Assembly (NCBI GenBank): GCA_022577435.1
Contig: JAKOON010000067.1
Coordinates: forward strand, 616,252-680,251
From: Embiotoca jacksoni
Taxonomy: Eukaryota > Chordata > Actinopteri > Embiotocidae
Direction of reading: 5' to 3'
DNA length: 64,000 bases
The position numbers and the translations under genes are program-made. The stretch's first letter is position 1. Each line of letters starts with the position of its first letter. The notes under the pieces are model-generated. The model did not search any database. It saw only the letters and a program-made list of their open reading frames with translations, and was not told the origin of the DNA. Shown here one piece after another: positions 1 through 13,800 of this stretch.

Positions 1-29
<29 letters not shown>
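1..29. repeat. (GT)n microsatellite at window edge
   Basis: Uninterrupted TG dinucleotides run from the first base, so the array is cut by the window boundary and its full length is unknown. Confidence 0.95.
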
Positions 30-31
<2 letters not shown>

Positions 32-1725
32 CACTTTCCCCCAAAAAAATCAAAGAGCAAGAAGAAAAATTAAAAAAAAGTTCGTTTATTTTCTGGATAT
101 CTAATTTTTTTTTTGGTGAATCCTGGTTTTCTGAATCAATAAAGTTGGAGAGTGAACAAATATTCTGACCCAGAAACATGTTCACGCTGAATTATCCTTT
201 AAAGGGCGTTTAAAGACTTCCTGTTCAAATGTGGAAGTCAAGAGTACCACGGAGGTGAAATCAATTATCAGTTCAAACCATAAAGAAACGTTTGGCATTT
301 TTGCTTCCTGTAAATGAAATGAAATGATTATTTTGTGGATGGATTTAACGATGAGCGCTTTCAGCTCCGCGGGAGAAACGGGAAGTCGTTTCAAGGATCT
401 GACTTGAATTGTGGTTTTGTCAATAGCAGCGTTTTCATAAATAAATCAATAGATTATTATTTTTGTTTTGTTTTTAAGGGATCATCGTTGTTGACCTTTT
501 TATTTTAATTGCTTCAAATATCGGAGACGGTCAGCGTTTTTGGAGCCGTTTTATAAACCAAACTCCAAAACTGTACGTTTTATTTACTGTTTAATGTTGA
601 ATTAGTTTGTTTTTAAGTAAATCTTTTGGTAAATTCACGGTTTAGGTACAATGCATTTATTAAACAATTTTATTATTATTTATTTTAAAAACAAATTGTG
701 TGGCCATATATTTACTTGACAGCGTGACTGATTTAACTGCTCCTCTTTTTTTTCTTTCTAAAATTCGCATCGTTTATTTTCCGTCAAAAGGGGGCGGAGC
801 CAAAGTTCCTGGATGTGCCGGTGCGATGCGTTGTTGTACTAACTAGTACTGAATATGCACACGGTTCCACCAGCTATAGTCTGTGAACACGGTTGAGCAA
901 ATTTATAAGAGCGATTTGCAGAAAATATTTTGAGCATTTTTTTTGTCAATCTTTTTTGAATTTAAAAAAAAAGTTGAAAGAAATCAAACGAATTGAGAAA
1001 ATCTTCTCCTCAAGCTGCCAGAATAGAAAAAGAGTCAGAGTCTAAAAGTTTGAAGTTTGTTTTTTATTTTTTTTTACTTATAAGAGACCTCGTCTTTCTT
1101 CACTGTCTCTCCAGCCTCCCCCCCCACCTCCCTCCCTCCCTCCCCCGAACCCCAGCGACCCGCTTGAAGTCCTCTCGGCTGACGTAAACCGAAAAGTGTC
1201 GTCTCGGCCTTTTTTTGTTTTACGTTCTTGTCCAAACATTTCCCGCTCGGCTCGCCACCGAAGTGCCACCGCTCTGCTGTAAACACCGCGGGACGGTGAT
1301 TTAAGTCTGGAGGGGGGGGGTGCATGTCCAAACCCCCCCCCCCCCCCTCCCGGCCTCTCTGATTCACTCCAGACTGATGTTTACGGTCCAAAAAGCGACT
1401 CTCGTATTGTTTCTGTAATAAAACCTTTAAAAGCTTCAGTCTCCACTTCGAGCTTTTATTTTGACATCGTGTTATTTCGTCGTCACGTTTCGGGCGATAA
1501 AAAACGTCCCAACAAACGACTTCTCATCCCGAGTTTTCTAAACTAAACCACTTAAAGCCGTTCACCCACCAAGAAGTGCGTCGTTAACTCCATTTTGTTT
1601 ATTTTATTTTTTTTAAGCTTTAAGGAACGATTTGTTTTGACTAGAAGGTTTAATTTATGTTTTACATTGTTTGTGAAAAGACCTGCAGGATTTTCACGTC
1701 TATTTATTTTTTTTTTTTTTTTTAA

Positions 1726-1767
<42 letters not shown>

Positions 1768-2095
1768 CGGTTTGAACCCTCCATAAAAGACGTCCCGCTG
1801 TACGAGCACTCAGCGACACGCTAACGCTCGTTAAAAAGCTCTTCTTAAGATGCGTCGGGGGGCCGTTCGGCTCGGTTTACAGGTTTACTCACGTTTATCC
1901 GTCTGTCGAGCGGCGGCGGCGTTCGTTGGTTCGTTCGGCGGGTCGAGAGGAACCGTTAAAGGTTAACGAGAAAAGTGATTTCATATGCAAACGGGTAAAG
2001 GTAAAAAAAAAAAACAACTAAAAAAAAAAAAAAACGGGTTTTTCACAGTTTTGATTTGGTTTAATGTAGAAATTCATAACTTTGAGGTTCCCTGT

Positions 2096-2096
<1 letters not shown>

Positions 2097-2165
<69 letters not shown>
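2097..2165. repeat. (GT)n microsatellite
   Basis: About 34 uninterrupted GT units ending in GCGC. Apparent reading frames of alternating Cys-Val through it are artefacts of the repeat. Confidence 0.95.
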
Positions 2166-2169
<4 letters not shown>

Positions 2170-2261
2170 AGCTGAATCTTTATTAAAAAAAAAAGCTGGA
2201 GGCGTCTCTGTCCTTCAAAATAAATAATCACATCCTTGTGTGGTCGTGCGCAGCGAGCGTG

Positions 2262-2293
<32 letters not shown>

Positions 2294-2311
2294 CTATATA
2301 TATGTATATAT
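2262..2311. repeat. (TA)n microsatellite, interrupted
   Basis: Runs of TA interrupted by single G or C bases, forming an AT-rich self-complementary stretch of about 50 bp. Confidence 0.9.
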
Positions 2312-2706
2312 ATAAAAAACCCCCAAGGCACTGTTCTAGAGGCTCTGGGCTTTAATGTGACTCGGGATGAGAGCAGCGTGGCTTCTGATTGGCTGGATTC
2401 GAAACCATTAGTGAGGAGCCGTATTTAATTCACCCTGGAGGGGCTTCTTTTTTTCTTCCTTATTCAGTTAGAGCAAGAAGGAAGTAAACAAAAGTGAAGC
2501 AGCGTAATGAACGTACACGACGTTACTGCTGCAAATGGTCAGCGAGCGGCGGCAGAAAGGGGGCGGAGCCAGAGCGGGGAAGGTCATCACTTATTGTCAT
2601 AAAAAAAACAAAAAAAAAACGACCACACCAGACACACGTGAATCTATCCAACACTGTTTATTCAGAGGTTTTCTTGTTTGACAGGTAAAGAGATGAGACT
2701 CGAAAT

Positions 2707-2916
2707 TACAGTTAAAATGCTTTTTTTCTTTTCTTTTTTCTCTCCATCCTCTCGACAACAGTTAGAAACACGTCGACGCACCGATTCAGAGACGGCTCGT
2801 TCCAGATCCGCTACAGTTAAAATGCTTTTTTTCTTTTCTTTTTTCTCTCCATCCTCTCGACAACAGTTAGAAACACGTCGACGCACCGATTCAGAGACGG
2901 CTCGTTCCAGATCCGC
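2707..2916. repeat. Perfect 105-bp tandem duplication (2 copies)
   Basis: Unit 2707-2811 is repeated immediately as 2812-2916. I see no mismatch between the copies, including the T-rich block and the segment with GTCGAC. Perfect identity implies either a recent duplication or an assembly artefact. It lies downstream of the plcl2 stop codon and could fall in the 3' UTR. The period is a multiple of three, so frames stay open through both copies, but no coding role is evident. Confidence 0.92.
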
Positions 2917-4505
2917 AGAAAAGTGTGGAAAAGAATAAAAAAAAAAATAATAAAAAAACATAAAACCGGAGAAAACTAAAGTCTGAGTTTTATTTTTTTC
3001 TCAGCTGCAGTTCATGAATGTTTTATTTATGCGAGTTGGTGAGAAGATGTGAAGTTGGTATGTTTTACTGGAGATAGTTTATGAAGAAGACGTTCTGCAG
3101 CTGTTTGAGAAGAACGTGTTTATTTTTCAAGCACGAAGGTAAAAAGTTTTTGAACGTTTAAAAGCTTCTCAAATTTCTAAATTTTCTACTTCCCTTGATT
3201 TTAAATTGTATTGAATTGAAAATTAATGTTGGTCAGGGAATTTATCAATTTTAATTAATATTAATTTATTTGGTCAAATTGGAATTGATTGCTTTGATTT
3301 AGATTTTTCGACCCCCGCTGGTAAAACTACGCCACCGTTTCCCTTCGCAGTCTTTAAACTTTGTAACTTTTAACTTAAAATGCGTTCTCCCACCAGACGA
3401 TGTGAAAGTGAATCGGTGAACAGGAGGATTCATGTTTTTTTATTTTAAAGACCGTCTTAACTTTGTCTGCAGCGCGAAGCAGGAAATGACGACAATACGG
3501 ACACACACAAAAAAAAAGAAGCCGTTTAACGACGTTTACGCGCGAAAGAAGAAATAAAGGAAACGTGGACCGAATCAGGAAGATAAAAGGCTCCTGGTGG
3601 GATATGAAGGACGGAAGGAAACTTAGTGGTTCAATATCTGCGTGTAAAATAACTGTAAACCTTGTTGACCAGCAGGGGGCAGCTCACATTCAAAAAAATA
3701 AGACTTGAGAGCATGAATGTGATTTTGGTGAAATCTGTTAGCACCCTGAAATGGGAGGAGCACGACGCCAAATCAAAAAAAAGTAACGTATTCCCACATA
3801 AAATGGTAGAAAACAGGAAATCGTGTTTCTGAATGCATATTTTTTTTTTATTTTTTTTTTTTTACTTCATGCACTTTTTGCTGGTTGTGAATTTTTTTTT
3901 TTTTTGGAGCCTTTGCACCAAAAAACTATCTGGTTGGTCCCTCTCGTCTCGACGTCATCGGCGCTCTTCACCGTCGGGAAAAAAAACTCAAATCTTCACC
4001 GCACAAATAAAACTTTGACATGTTCATATATCTTTTATAAAATAAATCTTATATTTTTCCAAGTATACAATAATAAAATGATGCACTCTGCAGAAAAAAG
4101 GTAACAGGAAAACTCCATATATACACAGAAGGAGACGATGTTGGCAGACGAGAACGTTTTGGACGAGTTCGTTTTTCTTGTAAACAGCTCGTTACTCTCA
4201 TTCGTGACATTTTCCTCCTTTTTTAGAATATTTTTTATTTTGTTTTTATTTTGTTTTTAAGTCGTCCTTTTTCCTTCTCGTTCCAGTTCCTCCTTTTTGT
4301 CCTTGTTACATTCACAGCTCCGGAAAAAAAATTGTGCTTTTAAGGAAAAAATCTCTTCAACAATCCAAGGCTGGTTTTTTTTGTTGTTTTGTTTTTCTTT
4401 GTTGTCCTCTCCGGTGCCGTCCGGTCCGCTGAGTAGAAGTGAAGAACAGTAGGTGAGCGTTGGAAACGGGTGCCGTGGCTGGTTAGCTCTCTGAGCGGGT
4501 CTAAG

Positions 4506-4542
4506 AGGAGGAGGAGGAGGAGGAGGAGGAGGAGGAGGAGGA
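4506..4542. repeat. (GGA)n trinucleotide repeat in plcl2 3' UTR
   Basis: About 12 GGA units about 290 bp beyond the plcl2 stop codon. It would read as (UCC)n in the plcl2 transcript. It is followed by G-rich sequence. Confidence 0.85.
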
Positions 4543-4827
4543 AGGGGGGTCTGAGGGGGGGGGAGGTCGAGGCCTCGGTGGCGTCGGGCCGGATGTGAAG
4601 CTTTCCATTTTTCCCAGCTCGTGTCGGACTCCGGACGTCCTCTGGGACGGCGGGGGCGTTTTTGTTGTTTTTATTGACGGGTACAAGGCAGACGTCTTGA
4701 GAGGTGACGGCTGTGTTTGGGAATGTTTCAACGATGGATGCTTTGGGTTCTGAGTTCAGGAGGCGGGAGGAGGGAGTAAAGGTCCAGACGGTGGGGGAGG
4801 TGGAGGGGGAGGGGCGGGGGGGGTCCT

Positions 4828-5022
4828 TTAGTGGTCCTCGTCGCTGAGCTCCTCCACCGTGGCCTTCTCTGGGATGGCCTCCAGGCTGCGGCGGGCCTTG
4901 GACTCGGAGGAGCCGCCCGCCGCTCGGCCCTTGCTGAGGCTGCAGGTGAGCGCTGCGTAGTGGATCTGCTTCAGGTTCTCCTGCACTTCGTTCCTGGCGT
5001 GTTTCAGCAGGTCCGCTTGGCC
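4828..5022 (-). CDS. plcl2: plcl2 exon 6 (C-terminal, with stop)
   Basis: Encodes residues 1045-1108 and the TAA stop at 4828-4830. The acceptor reads ctccttcag before GGCCAAG. The segment GQADLLKHARNE followed by QIHYAAL matches the conserved PRIP tail, and RRSLEAIPEKA near the end is also typical. It enters in phase 0 from exon 5. Confidence 0.95.
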   Translation of the reverse strand, partial: GQADLLKHARNEVQENLKQIHYAALTCSLSKGRAAGGSSESKARRSLEAIPEKATVEELSDEDH

Positions 5023-5566
5023 CTGAAGGAGGAACAGAACGGTTCGGGTCAGCGCGGGACGGCGGAGACTTTAGGAAGAAAGTGTTCGTGAAACAGGATT
5101 TATTTCTAATCGCTTGTTTGTTTTTTTGGTGCTTTAAAAAAAAAAAAAAGAAGCAAAACAGAACTGTTCTGTTTTAGGGTGGAATTATATTCAAGAAGAA
5201 AACGTGACTGTTAACCGGACGAAGTGAGGAACTGTGACGTGAATTAAATGTGTCCGACCCGACCCGGTCTCACCTTCAGGATGGTGATGTTCCACGTGAA
5301 GTTCTCCACCGCCTTGTGCAGCTTTCGGCCCTTCAGTCCTTCTTTCACCGCCAGATCCTGGAGGTTCTCGTGGAACTCCATCGCTGAGAGAGAAACAGGA
5401 AGAGACGAGGATGAAGTGTTGTGAGACAGAAGAGCAGCTGCCAGTCGGCTCTCGGCGATGATGATGATGACGATGACGATGATGAGGAGGAGGATGTGAG
5501 TTGTGGTGCGAAGCTCGTCGCTGTGAAGAAAACAACATCAGAGCGACGTCCTTCTCTTCTTACTGT

Positions 5567-5638
<72 letters not shown>

Positions 5639-6151
5639 CGGACGGGACGGGGTGGTGGTGGGGGGGGGGGGGCAGTATACACTTGTGAACTAATCTTAAA
5701 GGACAACCTGAGAATTTCGATTGGGGGGGTGTTATTCCCACATGGAGTGAAACCACGGCGCCGCACATTGATGGGATGTCGAGGGGACGGGAGGACACAC
5801 CCAACAACAAAAAAAGAAGAAAGTTGTGAATTTAAGGGGGACAACAACAACAACAACAACAAAAAGGGGGGCAAGATGCAGTCAAAACAAAGAGAAGAAG
5901 AAAAACTAGAGCTGAAGGAAGCAGTGAGGGGAGGAAGAGGAAGAGGAAGAGGCGTAGGCAGACAGGCAGACAGACGCTCCTTCACTGAGGATTAACATCA
6001 AGGCGTCGAGCAGACGAGAGATTTGTCTCCTGAGGAGCTTTTCCCACCTTCTTCTCTTTTCTTATCCTTTTTTTTTCCCCCCTCCGTTTGCATGACTGCG
6101 TCTGAGCGAGGCCACGTTTAGTGTTTAGAGTCTCTGACACCGCAGCAACAG

Positions 6152-6241
<90 letters not shown>

Positions 6242-6308
6242 CGGCCCTGCAAGCTCCATTTAACCAGGAGATGGAGCAGAGTTCCTTGCACTCAAAAGTC
6301 CTTCCGAG

Positions 6309-6379
<71 letters not shown>

Positions 6380-7594
6380 ATATATATAAACACACACACA
6401 TATATAAACACACACACACACACATATATAAACACACATATACAAACACAGGCGCACACCACGTTTCCGCTCGGAGCCCTGATATCAGCCAGAGCTGGGT
6501 AGCCCCCTTGTCGGTGCTGTTGCCATGGAAACGTGGTGTGCACATGAGAGAGAGAGAGAGAGAGCAACGCAACCTGGAAACAACCGGCGCGATCGAACCG
6601 TCGACATCCGACACGTTTCATCTCCTCAAACCGACAGGAAGCACTTTTTTTTTGTGTGTGTGTGTGTGTGTGTGTTTTCCTTCTCCCGGTTTCCGTGGTG
6701 ACGGCGTGAACAATGATTTCCTTCTACGATATTTAAGGTGGCGTCTCTCTGCTGCTGCACGTGAACCATGACTGGGCTTAAGAAGGTGCACAGCCTCCTC
6801 TGTCTCTCTCTCTCGTCTCTCACACTGCAGGTTGCCTAGCAACACTTTACGGAGTCTGACAGGCAAGACAATAAAAAAAAAATAAAAATAAAAAAAGGGG
6901 GAGGCGGGGAGGGGGACTCGTTCTTAGAGTCTCCGACTCTCCTCTCGGTGAGGTAATGCCGTAAAAGACGTCAGCCGTACGGTAACGGCCGGTGACCCGA
7001 ATCCCTCGTCGGGCCGATTGGACTTGGAGCGGGAGGCGACGGCGACGTAGTCGTGATTAGAGCGGCGCCAATCGAGCGTTTCATCAGACGTCGGCGTGCC
7101 GAGGGGGAAACGCCGCAGACCGCCAGGGATTGACTCGCAGTGACTGCAGTTATCAGTGACCGCCGACATCTTGTTCTGAAAGGCCCGTCTACTGGTTTCG
7201 TTCAACCAACGGTCCAAAGAGACGTTCAATCGAACAAACCAGAAGAGACGCCGGAACCAACTCCTGTTTATTAGTCTCGTACCTCCATCTCTGATATCGG
7301 GGGGTTTTAGAAAGCAAAAAAAACAAGAATAGAAATAAAAAGTCAGATGTGTGTGAGGGTTTTATTTTTACTGGGTTATCAGGTAAAAAACGAATTCATC
7401 AGCCACGAATTAAATGTTTGTATAACTGACTACGAGTTATTTTCTTTCGTTATTTCAGGTTTCTTAATCTTTGAAATAATAACTTGCAGCCTTGAAAGAA
7501 AACAAAACTGTATTTCTTAATAGCGTGTATAAATTTACTACCCGACATCATGAATGAAGAAACGCACACACCTGACCGTGTTTCTCTCACACTG

Positions 7595-7687
<93 letters not shown>

Positions 7688-7785
7688 CTGGAAGGAAACC
7701 GAGCTCTGAGCGGATGTGATCGATTATTCACAACTTTAATAGCTGTTGCTGCTGAAACGCTCCGCTTTCTGTGAAGTGTGTGTGT

Positions 7786-7816
<31 letters not shown>

Positions 7817-10800
7817 GGGGGGTAATGGGGGGGTGGGGGTATTAGGAGGGGGGAGGGGGGCCGGCTTTGGACTGACCCACTTTCTACACAACAGATGCAA
7901 TGAAATACAAACGTGAACACACACACACACACCTCTGGGATCAAATGATGAAACGATGACTCGGTGTTGAAGTTGCTGAGTTTCGGCCGTCGGTCGTTTC
8001 CTCGTTTACGATTGTTGAATCGTCTCCGGCTGATTTTCTGATAATCGTACGTGACGTCGCTCCGACGACAAAAAAAAAAAAAAACGAAACGCAAAAACCC
8101 ACGACGCGAGTTTCACCGACGATGAAAACGGCGTTTGGATAATTTTTTTTTTTTTTTTGGTTGATATCATGGATTTTCGTTTTTTTTTATGTTCTTGGCA
8201 CCAAAAAAACCCCAAAATGTTTGTTTTAATGAAATTCTTGTTAAAAAAAAACAAACAAACAAGAAACATAAACAAATCTTAATTTAAAAAGAAGTTTTCT
8301 AATTAGTGCAAACGGACAAAAAAAGCCGAGCTGAAATCCTGCATAATGTTGGAGTTTTTTTTCATTGTAGTCAATAATATAAGAATAATAATATACTTTA
8401 TTTGTATGGCACTTATGCTTCACGTAAAATAAGCCATAAAAAAACCTTTAAAATCCAACAACGCAAAAGATTGTGTGAAATAAGCGGATCAGGAAGTAGA
8501 AGACGTGGTAACGTCTGGCAGACGTCTCCTTCGGGCTTTAATACTTGTGATTTATGAACAACTGGTATGAAGTACTCCCGCTCGTGTAATATTTATGTGT
8601 TAAGCGAACGCATTTCGTGTTTTTTCATCCTCTTTATAAGTAAAAAAAAAACACAAAAAAACACAAAAAAATAAACCCCAGCGGTCTTGAAAGGAGAATA
8701 AGAAAGTGGTGCAGATGAAAGGAGGATAAATAAGGATTCATTTAATACAGTAGCCATTTAAAAAAAAAAATGTGGCTTCGACAGTTGAATCTGAACCAAA
8801 TGGAAAATGGCCTAAATACATATTTCCCCCCGCTGCACAGATGTGAGCAGCTGTGGGGGGGGGGGGAGGGGGGGAGGGGAGGGTTGTCTTTCTGATGTCC
8901 AAACACATCTTTATATCCAAAAGCTGCTGGCTGCTGATTCTGAAGGTGGTAGAAGTAAAGAAAACGTACGTCGGTTAAAGCGCTTCTTCCTCGAGCCATG
9001 AATTCTTCACAAGTCATCCGTCTGGAAAACAATAAAAAGCCCGAGCTCGGTCCGTGTCTCGCTTCCTCTCCGCTGCCGTCGTGCTCACCGGCTGATAAAT
9101 TAAGACCTCTTTGACGACTTGAGACGGAATTCATTGCCGCGTTAGCGTCGGAGACCAACTGGTTTCAGACGCGTTTTCTGGAGCGCTGCAACAGTTGTTG
9201 TTGTTGTTGTTGCTTTATGAAACAGGAAGTGCCCCAGAATGAAGACGGGACCGTCCCGAGTCCGTCTGTGTGCATATTCTCAAATCCAAGCAGCCTCCAC
9301 CGATGAGCTGCCAATCAAACGCTGCTTCCCAGAGAAGCTGAATGGATCACCCCCGCTCCGCCCCCGTCTCCCCCCTCCTCCCCCCGACCACATTAAGTCG
9401 CCGTGTTACAATAGACTCCATAAATGCATTAAAGACACATACGAGGCTGTAACTGGTGTCGAGTGTCAGGTGGAGACGGACAGCTTTGATGTGCTCGTCC
9501 TCCTCTCGTCTCTCAGGCCGTTACCGGTGTGAATTAAACACCTCCGTCTGAACGCCAGCTGTTCAACGACAAACACTGACCGGGACGCATAAATGAACAT
9601 GAATCAAATGCTAATTTCACTAAATGCAAATAAGAAAAGTCTAATTAGTTTCATATTGAACGAACGTGTGTTTTGTGGCGTCAGAGAGAAAGAAAACGGA
9701 GGAAACAGACCTTTTTATGGGTTTGTGAACGAGGAGCGGTGGATCTGACCAATCTGATTGGAAACCTGACGATACTAAGCCCCGCCCACCGATGGCTGTA
9801 ACCTGACTGCACCACAGGCCTGTCAATCAAACAGACACGCCCCCAAAAACAGGTCTTCTTGAATCTTCTTTTCTAATGAATGAGGGATTATTTTCAGATG
9901 GACCTCCAGAAAACTAATAAGAAGGAGTGACTTTAGCTAACAACACCGAGATAACTGATGGACACATTTTATTCACTTTGGATTTGATGAGAGAAGTTGA
10001 ATGGGAGTCTATGGAGCCGGAGGCTTTTTGGAGCCGACCTCTAGTGGCACTCGCTGGTATTGCAGCTTAAGTCAGACTGGTTTTGCCGTGTGACCGTCTC
10101 TTACCTGCTTTTTGGGTTTGGAGGATTCTCTCGTACACGGACTCGGAGGTCTCCAGCAGAGTCTTGCTGGTCAGGATCACCTGAAAAAAAGGGAGACAAA
10201 CACACGTCTTCATATTTGTGTCTTTATATTTTGCACGTCAGCAGAAGCTGGCATCCCACAATTAGGCAGGGATCAGACTTGTGGCGTCTGCTCGTTTCTG
10301 TCCAGGGAGGACTCGGAAAACACGTAGTTATTACAGGGACGTCGGTGGGCGAGGTCGCTGAGTTGCATTTTTTTATTTTTTTTTTAAAGCCATAATTAGA
10401 GGGAAGGAAACACGAGCAATTAGGTTGTTTATTAGAAGTCTTTTTTTCTTTTCTTTTTTTTCACGGAGCCACGGAGCCTTGTATTCAGGAGAAAAATCTC
10501 AAAGACGTTCCCTCTATGTGGGGTTTTATCAAAGCATCCCTCGCTGACGATCAGTCATCCAATCAGAAGGAAGTCCCCTCGAGGCCGACCGTCGCCGTCT
10601 TATCTGCAGGGCTGCAGCTGTGAAAGATGCTAAGTTTAGCTCCTGCAGCCCTGATAGAGTTGCACAAACTCTGCTGACCTGCAGACTCTTAACTCCCGGG
10701 GTGAACTCATCTACATATTAAACGCCGGCGGGCTGTTCGAGCGGGTCGACGGTTCGCACGTCAGGCTGTCGCAGACGCAGCGAAACACACGTCGAATAAA

Positions 10801-13800
10801 CGGGATCTTCCTTTCGAATTATCTTCGTGATAGATGAGATAGCAGGTTCATGTCTGTGGCGAATTTTTTTTTTTTTTTTTCCAGTTTGGCCGCCGGAAAA
10901 CTAATGAGAAGGAGCGACTTTATCTTAACACCCAAATACACTTTATTGACTTCGTATTTGGTGAGAGGAGTTGAATGGGAGTCTATGGAGCCGGAGTCTA
11001 GTGGCACTCGGTGGTATTGCAGCTCGAGGTCACGTCCTTATTGGCCTGATTTTTCAGACCTCATGCTGCTGAGAAGACAGAAGACACGAGAAGGCGATCA
11101 GGAGACAAAAGAAAGACGCGCTTTCCATTTTTTTTCTGTGATACACGAAGGAAGAGTCGAAAATTCCATTTTAAAACGACCAAATCGCATTCGACAAACA
11201 AAATTCAGAGCCCCTAATTTACAAAGACGTCACCCTCCCTCCCCCCCGGCGCTACGTACTGTACTCGAGACGGACACAAAGCCTGACGGTGAATCACCGT
11301 GTTATGCTGGCGGAGGTCATGACTAACTGATTGTGGCAGCTTGTGTCTCTGCAGCTGCAGTCGCAGCACGTCTCCTACGCTGTGATTACTTCCCTGATGG
11401 CTGAAGAAATTACTATCTTCGCGGCAGACGCTGCACCTCCGATGTATTTAAAGGCTTTTTATATTTTTTTTTACACCCCGTGGGTGGATCGGTGCCCTAT
11501 TTGCACACTAAAGACCGCCGCCCATAAGAGCTGTGTGGTTTGTTCTATTATTATTATTACTACCCACATCTATACCAGACACAAATGATCGTTTATATTT
11601 CGTTAGTTTCAGTTCTACAATTCTGTTTATAAAAAACAAAACTGGAGGAGAATATAATTGAATTGACTGGCAAAGATGAACAGTTCAGATATTTTAGAAT
11701 AATATTCGGTTATTGCCAAACTAATATATGTGGTTTTGAAGTTTCTTTGTTCAGTGTTTCACACACTGTGTTGTCTCCATCTCCACACTGTGACCATAAA
11801 TCACACCGTATTATCTGAGACTGCGAGCTGGCATCCTCCTGAGTCTCTCCACCTTTTTTTCTCTTTTTGTTTTTTCTACTTGGCACCAAATGAGCCGAGA
11901 TTGAGACCCAGATTCTGTTTGTTTTTGCCGATCGGGAGGCGGCAGCCCGGTTCATCCCTGTGGTGGGTTCTGACACGGCGTCCGGATTTCTGAATTCTCC
12001 TATTTGGTACATTATTTGTAATTTCTTTAAGGTTGCCTACGTACTCGTACACTAAACAGTAAATATCTTGTTTTAAATAAATATTCTGTGGGAACAATGC
12101 TTCAGTCATTAGGATGGAAATAAGTCACACAACAAGTCTACATTTTTGGGCTCACTTGGTGCTGTGCTTTAGTCTGAGAAGTTTTTGCAGGGAGAGGGTG
12201 GGGGTGGGTGGGTGGGGGTGTGTGTTTCAGCTTTCTGCCTGATACAATGGTGGAAAGTGGACTTGGTTCGTGACGTGCCAGGAATCAATGTAAGAGAACA
12301 TTATGTGTTTGAGGGTAATGGTGCTGTCTGGGAATAGCCTCAATGGCGTGTTGCATAACTTGTGACCATTGATCTTATTACTTAACAGCGGACCGGCTCT
12401 ATTACCCAACAGCCTCTGCATGTCGCCATCAAGTGGAGCAAAGCCAAGGTATTGATCTGAATGAAGTTACATATTAATTTTTCCTATTAAATAAATAGAC
12501 AGACAGAATTACGGGTAAATCCGAGTCTCGCTGGAGTGAGAGTAGGCAGTTTGTCCCGATCGCCCCTCACCATGTCGTACGTGGTGACCACTTTCTTGAG
12601 GACCTCCGGCAGCAGGCCTTGGGGCTCCAGGTTGGGGTACTCGTCGGCGAGGTTGAACAGCAGAAGCGGGCTGTTGTCGGGTCCCGTCAGTCGAGGGGAA
12701 AGTGCCAGGATGCACTGCTTCAGGTTAGCCACCGCCGAGAGGCCGCACAGCTCTTTAAAGGGCACTATGGCATTCTGCAGAGAGAGAGGAAGGAGTTAGA
12801 GCCGGGCTTGTGCGCTGGTTTCAACAGGCACGCCAAGCAAAACACGTCAAACGGCATGACCATTACCAAAAAAAAAAAAAAAATGCTTGAAAGGAGAGGA
12901 ACATAATATCCGAGCTTGTTTAAAATCTGGCATTGATCTGCATCGAACGTAACCACGAGCCCACAGAGTACACACTCTCTCAGGAAGTGGGCTACGAAGC
13001 TCACTCATTACCTGAGAACTTTTTATTTTGGCACTCGTTAGCCGCACATAAACACTCGATCCATTTCGCACTGACAAGCAGTAGCGCACATCAAACACAC
13101 ACACACACATACAGGAATCCTAACCTTCCTGCGAAAAGGCCAAATTTAAACCCCTACGTAAACAACCGGAGGGACAAACTGTGACAGGACGGCCCAGATG
13201 TGTTTTCGGGTCTCGAGGCCGGCGGCTTGTTATCACGCACGACGACTTGCAGTATAAACAGGGCTACCAAAATAAAAGCCTCCAACACAATGCCTGGAGA
13301 AACACAACGCCGGGCCGACCGCAGAGTGTGGTGGCACTTTACAGCCTTTAAATACTCGATATCAGAACAGAAAGAAAAAGCGGTTCAGTGTTGTGGTTAA
13401 AAACCAGGAAACATGGTGGTCATCTGTACGCAGCGTAACAAATAATGGGATTAGTTCAACCTGTTCCAGAAGTTATGAATATCACTCGGACGGGGATGTC
13501 GTCGTGACATCGCGACTCATCTCTGGGTCTGTTTTGACTGTTGCGCAACACATGAGGATTGGATCGTATCTGATGCAGGAAGGGCTCGTGGTTTTGTGTT
13601 TTTCAGAAGGGGGGAGGGGAGGGAGGGCATTTTAGATCCTTCTTTGTCGTAAATCTGGTTATAATCTATACTTGACCTGAGGGTTCACCTCCTTTTGTCT
13701 GTTCTGTCAGAGAAAAAAACATTCCCTTGCAAGGAGATTGGAAAAAGACAACTGGTGCTGACACAGTACAACGATTGTTGAGCCGGAGGACGGCGGTGGG

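Larger units (their letters stand above)
30..4827 (-). other. 3' UTR and downstream flank of plcl2
   Basis: No protein-coding exon was recognised in this stretch. The part next to 4827 must be the plcl2 3' untranslated region, because the stop codon lies at 4828-4830. Several minus-strand AATAAA signals (TTTATT on the plus strand) occur, for example near 4234-4251 and at 2657-2662, so the true cleavage site cannot be chosen by eye. The stretch also holds (GA)n at about 1733-1763, (GT)n at 2097-2165, (TA)n at 2262-2311, (GGA)n at 4506-4542, many T or A runs and the 105-bp duplication at 2707-2916. The boundary between UTR and intergenic DNA is not visible. Confidence 0.6.
5384..10104 (-). other. 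plcl2: plcl2 intron 4
   Basis: A 4.7-kb intron with no recognised exon. It holds (GT)n at 5569-5637, (CA)n at 6153-6241, compound (CA)n/(TA)n at 6310-6448, (GA)n near 6545-6564, (GT)n at 7597-7682, (GT)n plus a 23-base G run at 7776-7822, and a dispersed repeat copy at 9641-10075. The GC-rich stretch 6940-7250 and the stretch 9190-9530 are unique-looking but carry no splice-bounded frame that I can support. Confidence 0.85.

Noticed and set aside
6121..6771. Long reading frames of alternating Thr-His, Cys-Val, Glu-Arg or Ser-Leu
   Set aside because: They are translations of CA, GT or GA microsatellites (also at 5501, 7450, 32000, 47400, 59411). No splice context, homology or real start supports them.
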